Below are positions 59,742 through 64,000 of a stretch of 64,000 nt of DNA, in pieces. The stretch spans positions 3,945,080 through 4,009,079 of the forward strand of contig CM022668.1 in NCBI GenBank assembly GCA_012295275.1. The letters run 5' to 3'. Below the pieces are notes generated by a model. The model ran no database searches. It was not told the origin of the DNA and saw only the letters and a program-made list of their open reading frames with translations. The position numbers were made by a program, and so were the translations under genes. The stretch's first letter is position 1, and every line of letters starts with the position of its first letter. The DNA is from Chrysomallon squamiferum (lineage: Eukaryota; Mollusca; Gastropoda; Neomphalida; Peltospiridae).

Positions 59742-62700
59742 TTTCTGATACAGAAATAATAATTATTATTAAACTTAATAAACAAAAGAAGACTTACAAG
59801 TTAGAAAAAGGACATGTTATAACTTTACCTGATTTTGCCTTGATTCGAGAATTCCTTCTTTCCATGGCAAGTTTTCTGTTTCTGTCAATTCTTTCAACTT
59901 GTTCTGGGGTCAAACTCTAAACAAATAAGACAATTTTATAAACGTATTTGAAACAAAGAAACAATTGCCTCTTTCATTTTGTTACAAGATTTTAATTTAA
60001 AAAATAAAGATGTTTATCATTCAGAAATTATAAACTACTTCAGAAAGGTGTATATTTTTGTGTAAAAATGAGGTGATACATAAGGTGAAGGATGTACTGT
60101 AGAGATGAAGTAATACAGGTTATGTTCTTGACATGTGTAATAAGTAAAGTATGTTTGGAGAGAAGTAAGATAAAGACATACATTCGGTAGTGGTGTCCTA
60201 GTTACAGGAACAGGCTGAACTCTTAATGGTGTTGCCACAGATGGGGTTTGCTCTGGTGTGTCGGGAGGAGACATGGAATTCTGGGTAAATCGAGCAGCTT
60301 GAGAAGATGGATTATTTTCATTTTCTTTAGTATTTCGCATCATTTCATCAAACACATCTTCTGTGTCTTGGTCCAGCTAGGAGACAATAGTAGAAAATAA
60401 AATGTGTGTACTAAATAAACTGAACTATAGGTAATTTGGAAACTGTTTGCTTGCGTGCATGCATTTGTGTTTGTGTACATATATACACAGCTAAATATAG
60501 ACTCGAACAGGTTTTTTCCTGCTGTCCAGTTTCTTCCATGGAATGACATCCAGTATTTCATGAGAACATTTTAGTGTCAAAGACAAATAAATCACAAACC
60601 TCATTATCAATCTCATCAGGAAGGATATCTCCCCTAGTCTCAAAGTCTTTATCAAGTATCGGCATGTCCAGTCTCATTTTCTTAATGCATGTCTGTAAAT
60701 AAACAAAATATTCTAAATGAACATCACAGAATTATGTTTATGATCAACATTCTACTTTCACTTTTACATTCACTGATTCAGTACATAGTTCTCACTTACA
60801 TTAACCTCAATGCAGCTGTGTTATTTGATAAGACTGCATTAAACAGACTTTATTATAATAACCTGAACTTCTTTTTTGCAGCCAAGTTTTTCTATTTTCT
60901 CCAACACTTCATCAAAAGGCATTTTGGGAAACAATCTGTGTGCCCAGTGTTCAAGTTTTCCCATCACCAGTTTAAGATCTTCAGCCTGTGAAATATATTT
61001 TATATTTTACACAGGTAAAAAGTGTACACTGCATGTTAAAATTTAAATATTAAATACTCTCCAGAAAATATTTATACTGAATATATAAATATATTTGAAA
61101 ATACAATCCTTTAATACCAAACTTGATATGCAGGGTGGAATGCAAGTAACAGCATGGAATGACTGGAATTTCCACAGAAATGTTATTCTATTTTTTTGAA
61201 AAAGTTTGAAAAATGTCAGAAATAACACATAACATTTGAATACCATTTATAAATATTTTAAAAATATTTTAAAAAATAACCAAAAGATGGTTTTAAAGTG
61301 TTTTAAAGTAAAATCACTGTTTAAACAAAGCACAGTCAAACAGCAGTTTGTATGTTCTTCTTTTTTGTTCTCATTATCTTTTAAAATTGAATCACTTAAT
61401 GGTTTTTATAAAATAATAATAATAATAAATTAAAAATTAAAACTGTATATTATTGAGTTCAATATGATGAATGCTGTATCTGCAGATTTTAGTATTACTC
61501 TGCACATAAGTATACTTGCATACGAAGTCGCACATGCAACAGTCAAAGACATTTAGATATGCACTCCCCCACTAATTTGTGACTTACACATTAATTATTC
61601 AGGCCAAGAAACAATTTAATATGTTAAAACACTTTTAAAAAATAGTTTCTAAAAAAGAAAACAAAAAAACAGGACTTCAAAATTCTGAATCACATACATT
61701 CATACAACTCCTGCATAGGGACATTTTCAATAAAGTTAGATTATCATTAATTTACTCTGAAATATTTGCCTTGTTCTTTATCTTGAGCCCCAGGTTATCA
61801 AAGTGGAAATTCTTTAATTTTAGAGACAATCTTTTATATTTTACCTCATGCCCCCTTCCTCTGAATATCACATTACTGAAGATGTCGGGTAAAATAGGAA
61901 TTCCTCTTTCTCCAGTCAGTCTGCAAAATAACATGACAGCTAGAAATTAAATAATTTGTTTCACTGAGTTACAGAGGTAGAATGGGAATTAAAAAATTAT
62001 AAAAATTCTGAAACAGAACCTGGAAAAGATGAAAATATAAACTACCTTTAAAAACTTTTATTTTAGCAAATATTTTATGAAATATTATACTTTAATATGT
62101 ATTCCTATATTTCATACAAATAAGTGTTTGTTTTATTTTCTGGTGTGTGTTTTTGTTTTTTGTTTAAAATAATTTGAGTATGCTGAAATTTTTTCCCCAA
62201 AACATGTATTTATCTATAAATAACATAGTAATTTTTTTCTTATATATTATTGATTTTAATTGTTGTTTAAATTACAGACTATGCTATAAAAAAAGAAAAA
62301 GTCAAAAAAGAAATCTGTAATTTTCTTTTTATTTGCTGTATGTAAATATCTATGAATAACCCTATCTGAAAATAAAAACAGACAGATGAAAGCCAGAGCA
62401 CAATAATTAAGAATTTTAATTAACTGTAAATGTCTACTGAATAGCCTGACTGCAGTTGCTACTTACTAAAGTATATTAAAAATAACTGACCGAGTACTGT
62501 CAAGTTTTGGGATTGGTCTTCTCACTACTTTTCTACCAGCACCCTTTGATAAATCTTTCAGTCGTGCCAGAACCTCAGCATTTTCTATAAACGAAGGATA
62601 ATTTCTTTTATTATTTTAAAGTTTTCACTCCTGAGATAACTGTCAGTTTATTAATTTATTAAAATCTTGTCACAAAATAGAAGCATTGTACATATGTTTA

Positions 62701-63179
62701 TAAATTCTAAAATTTCTAGTAACATATCTGAGGCTTGATATTAGATAATGGTAAAACAAAAAACTCTTTGACAGAACAGCTCTTACCATAGGTTTTGGTA
62801 TTCCAGTCACTGATTGGTACAGAAAATCAGCTAGCTTGTGGTTTTATTGTAAATAAACTGTGCTGAAGTGACTGTTTATGTTTTACATCTCTGATATTAG
62901 TTTGAATTTGTATATATAAATGTGTAAAAGTGTTGTTTGGAAATCTACCTGTATCTTGTGATGGTGTGACTTCATCATGACTGATGTTTGAATTTGTATA
63001 TATAAATGTGTAAAAGTGTTGTTTGGAAATCTACCTGTATCTTGTGATGGTGTGACTTCATCATGACTGATGTCTAGAGGTTCTAATTCAACTGGGAGAT
63101 CTGGAAGAGGTGCAGGAAAATCACCATCTTCTTCATCATCTGCAAAAATATCATCCATCTCAAGAGGCACAGACTCCAT
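59446..63179 (-). CDS. TIPIN: TIMELESS-interacting protein (Swi3/Csm3 family)
   Basis: TIPIN pairs with TIMELESS at replication forks for fork stability and checkpoint signalling. Coding exons are 63179-63035, 62584-62491, 61920-61845, 60985-60863, 60692-60600, 60376-60182, 59916-59829 and 59744-59446, in frame, giving 370 residues; the exon with the ATG has an acceptor 6 bases upstream (exon start 63185), so a noncoding leader lies further right. The Swi3 domain covers exons 3-6: [66 protein letters not shown]. Exon 8 has [20 protein letters not shown]. The last exon is the minisatellite; a repeat indel makes a TAG at 59446-59448. The same frame reopens at 59088 and runs to 58498 with a non-repetitive acidic tail, so the ancestral protein probably ended at 58498. 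Confidence 0.92.
62901..63072. repeat. 86-bp perfect tandem duplication across a TIPIN exon end
   Basis: 62901-62986 and 62987-63072 look identical. On - each copy contains the last part of the first coding exon ([11 protein letters not shown]), its 5' splice site (ACAG then GTAGAT) and about 48 bases of intron. Confidence 0.93.
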
Positions 63180-63185
63180 GTTGCA

Positions 63186-64000
63186 CTGAAAAACATTTAT
63201 AAACACTGATGAATTTCTACAAGTAAAAACAGGCTATAAAATAATGATAGAAAAATAATTAATTCTATGGCAGTAGTACTATTACAATTCCAAACCTAAC
63301 TTCAAGAAATTAAACTAAGTCCTTTATCAAAAAAAAAAAAAAAAAAAAAAAAAAAACTATAAGAGGAAATCTGCAGCTCAACAAAGGCAGTAAAAAACTC
63401 ATTAAGTGCACAAGATGTGTAAAAAAAGAAAACCCCAAAAGCTAAACAAAACCCAGCTGTAACATAATCAAGTCAGTTAAATACACACACTCTTACACAA
63501 AAGTACTTATGTACACACACAAATATTAATATTATTGATTTTAGTCTTTTTCTTAAATCTGTGTCTAAGCTTGAACACACATTCACAAAAAGACAGAACG
63601 TGTTACTTTGTAATTAATGTGCACCACACAAAGGGTTGAAGCAAGTCAGTATTTATCATATTAAATTACAAATGTCTGCCAGCAGTTATTTCACACTCAT
63701 ATGAAGAATAAGAGTTGCAAAGTAGTAATCTTAAATGTTACAGGTAAAAAAAACAGGACAAAAAAGATTCCATCAATTTATTGTTATAAATTTATTATCT
63801 GCGTTGTTGAATTTATTACATAACTGTATTACCTGAGATAAACACAAATGTCAATAGACACTCCACAGTTCAGTGTAAAACACAGAAGTCACAGATGTTT
63901 TGCAAGTAAACAAAAAGCTTTTTACAGAAATTCAAGTTTCCTCAGGACACAAAAGGAATAAGTTACTTATTTGTCAGTAAAAGGTTTTAATTATATGAAC
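63186..64000. other. TIPIN first intron / upstream region
   Basis: No coding signal is seen. A poly(A) tract of about 27 lies at 63330-63356. The noncoding leader exon and promoter of TIPIN are either in the last few hundred bases or beyond the right edge. Confidence 0.5.

Noticed and set aside
1-64000. tRNA genes, CRISPR-like arrays or bacterial contamination
   Set aside because: I saw no cloverleaf with box A/B, no spacer-repeat array, and all genes are spliced animal genes; a proper tRNA scan was not possible by eye.

Overview
The window is nuclear DNA from an intron-rich, AT-rich invertebrate animal. Exons carry canonical GT/AG borders, introns run from about 100 bp to 2.5 kb, and there are many (AAT)n microsatellites, minisatellites and small DNA-transposon remnants. 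Ten recognisable conserved genes plus one small candidate gene fit in 64 kb. Gene density, protein similarity and the linkage IQCH-AAGAB-TIPIN suggest a lophotrochozoan, perhaps a mollusc. That placement is an inference from overall character, not from a diagnostic marker.

Layout, left to right: (1) a CCCH zinc-finger/RWD-like protein (-, runs off the left edge), head-to-head with (2) an intronless mitochondrial EF-Tu (+). (3) A GOLM1/GOLM2-like Golgi type II membrane protein (+, 7 coding exons over 8.6 kb). (4) GTPBP3/MnmE (-, 8 exons, two apparent frame breaks), head-to-head with (5) a TPR protein with two C-terminal membrane segments (+, 8 exons). (6) Phosphomevalonate kinase PMVK (-, 4 exons), head-to-head with (7) TRMT1 tRNA dimethyltransferase (+, 4 coding exons). 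(8) A candidate two-exon 55-residue membrane microprotein (-). (9) IQCH (-, 23 exons over 15.6 kb), head-to-head across only 169 bp with (10) AAGAB (+, 9 exons), which converges on (11) TIPIN (-, 8 coding exons plus an upstream noncoding leader).

Eight of the genes form four divergent pairs that probably share promoters. The genes are mostly housekeeping: mitochondrial translation and tRNA modification (EF-Tu, GTPBP3, TRMT1), mevalonate pathway (PMVK), trafficking (GOLM-like, AAGAB) and replication-fork protection (TIPIN); IQCH is a ciliary/sperm-type gene. I rebuilt exon structures by hand from reading-frame continuity, splice dinucleotides and protein-family resemblance. Exon ends may be off by a base or so.

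The more unusual observations are: two independent tandem duplications that copy an exon end with its 5' splice site (IQCH exon 9, TIPIN first coding exon); a roughly 1 kb coding minisatellite with frame breaks at the TIPIN C terminus; single-base frame breaks in GTPBP3 that would remove its catalytic C-terminal Cys motif; a divergent single-exon EF-Tu with an extra tail; a GC-AG intron in AAGAB; and the apparently ancient IQCH/AAGAB divergent pair. I saw no CRISPR array, operon, rRNA gene or convincing tRNA gene.
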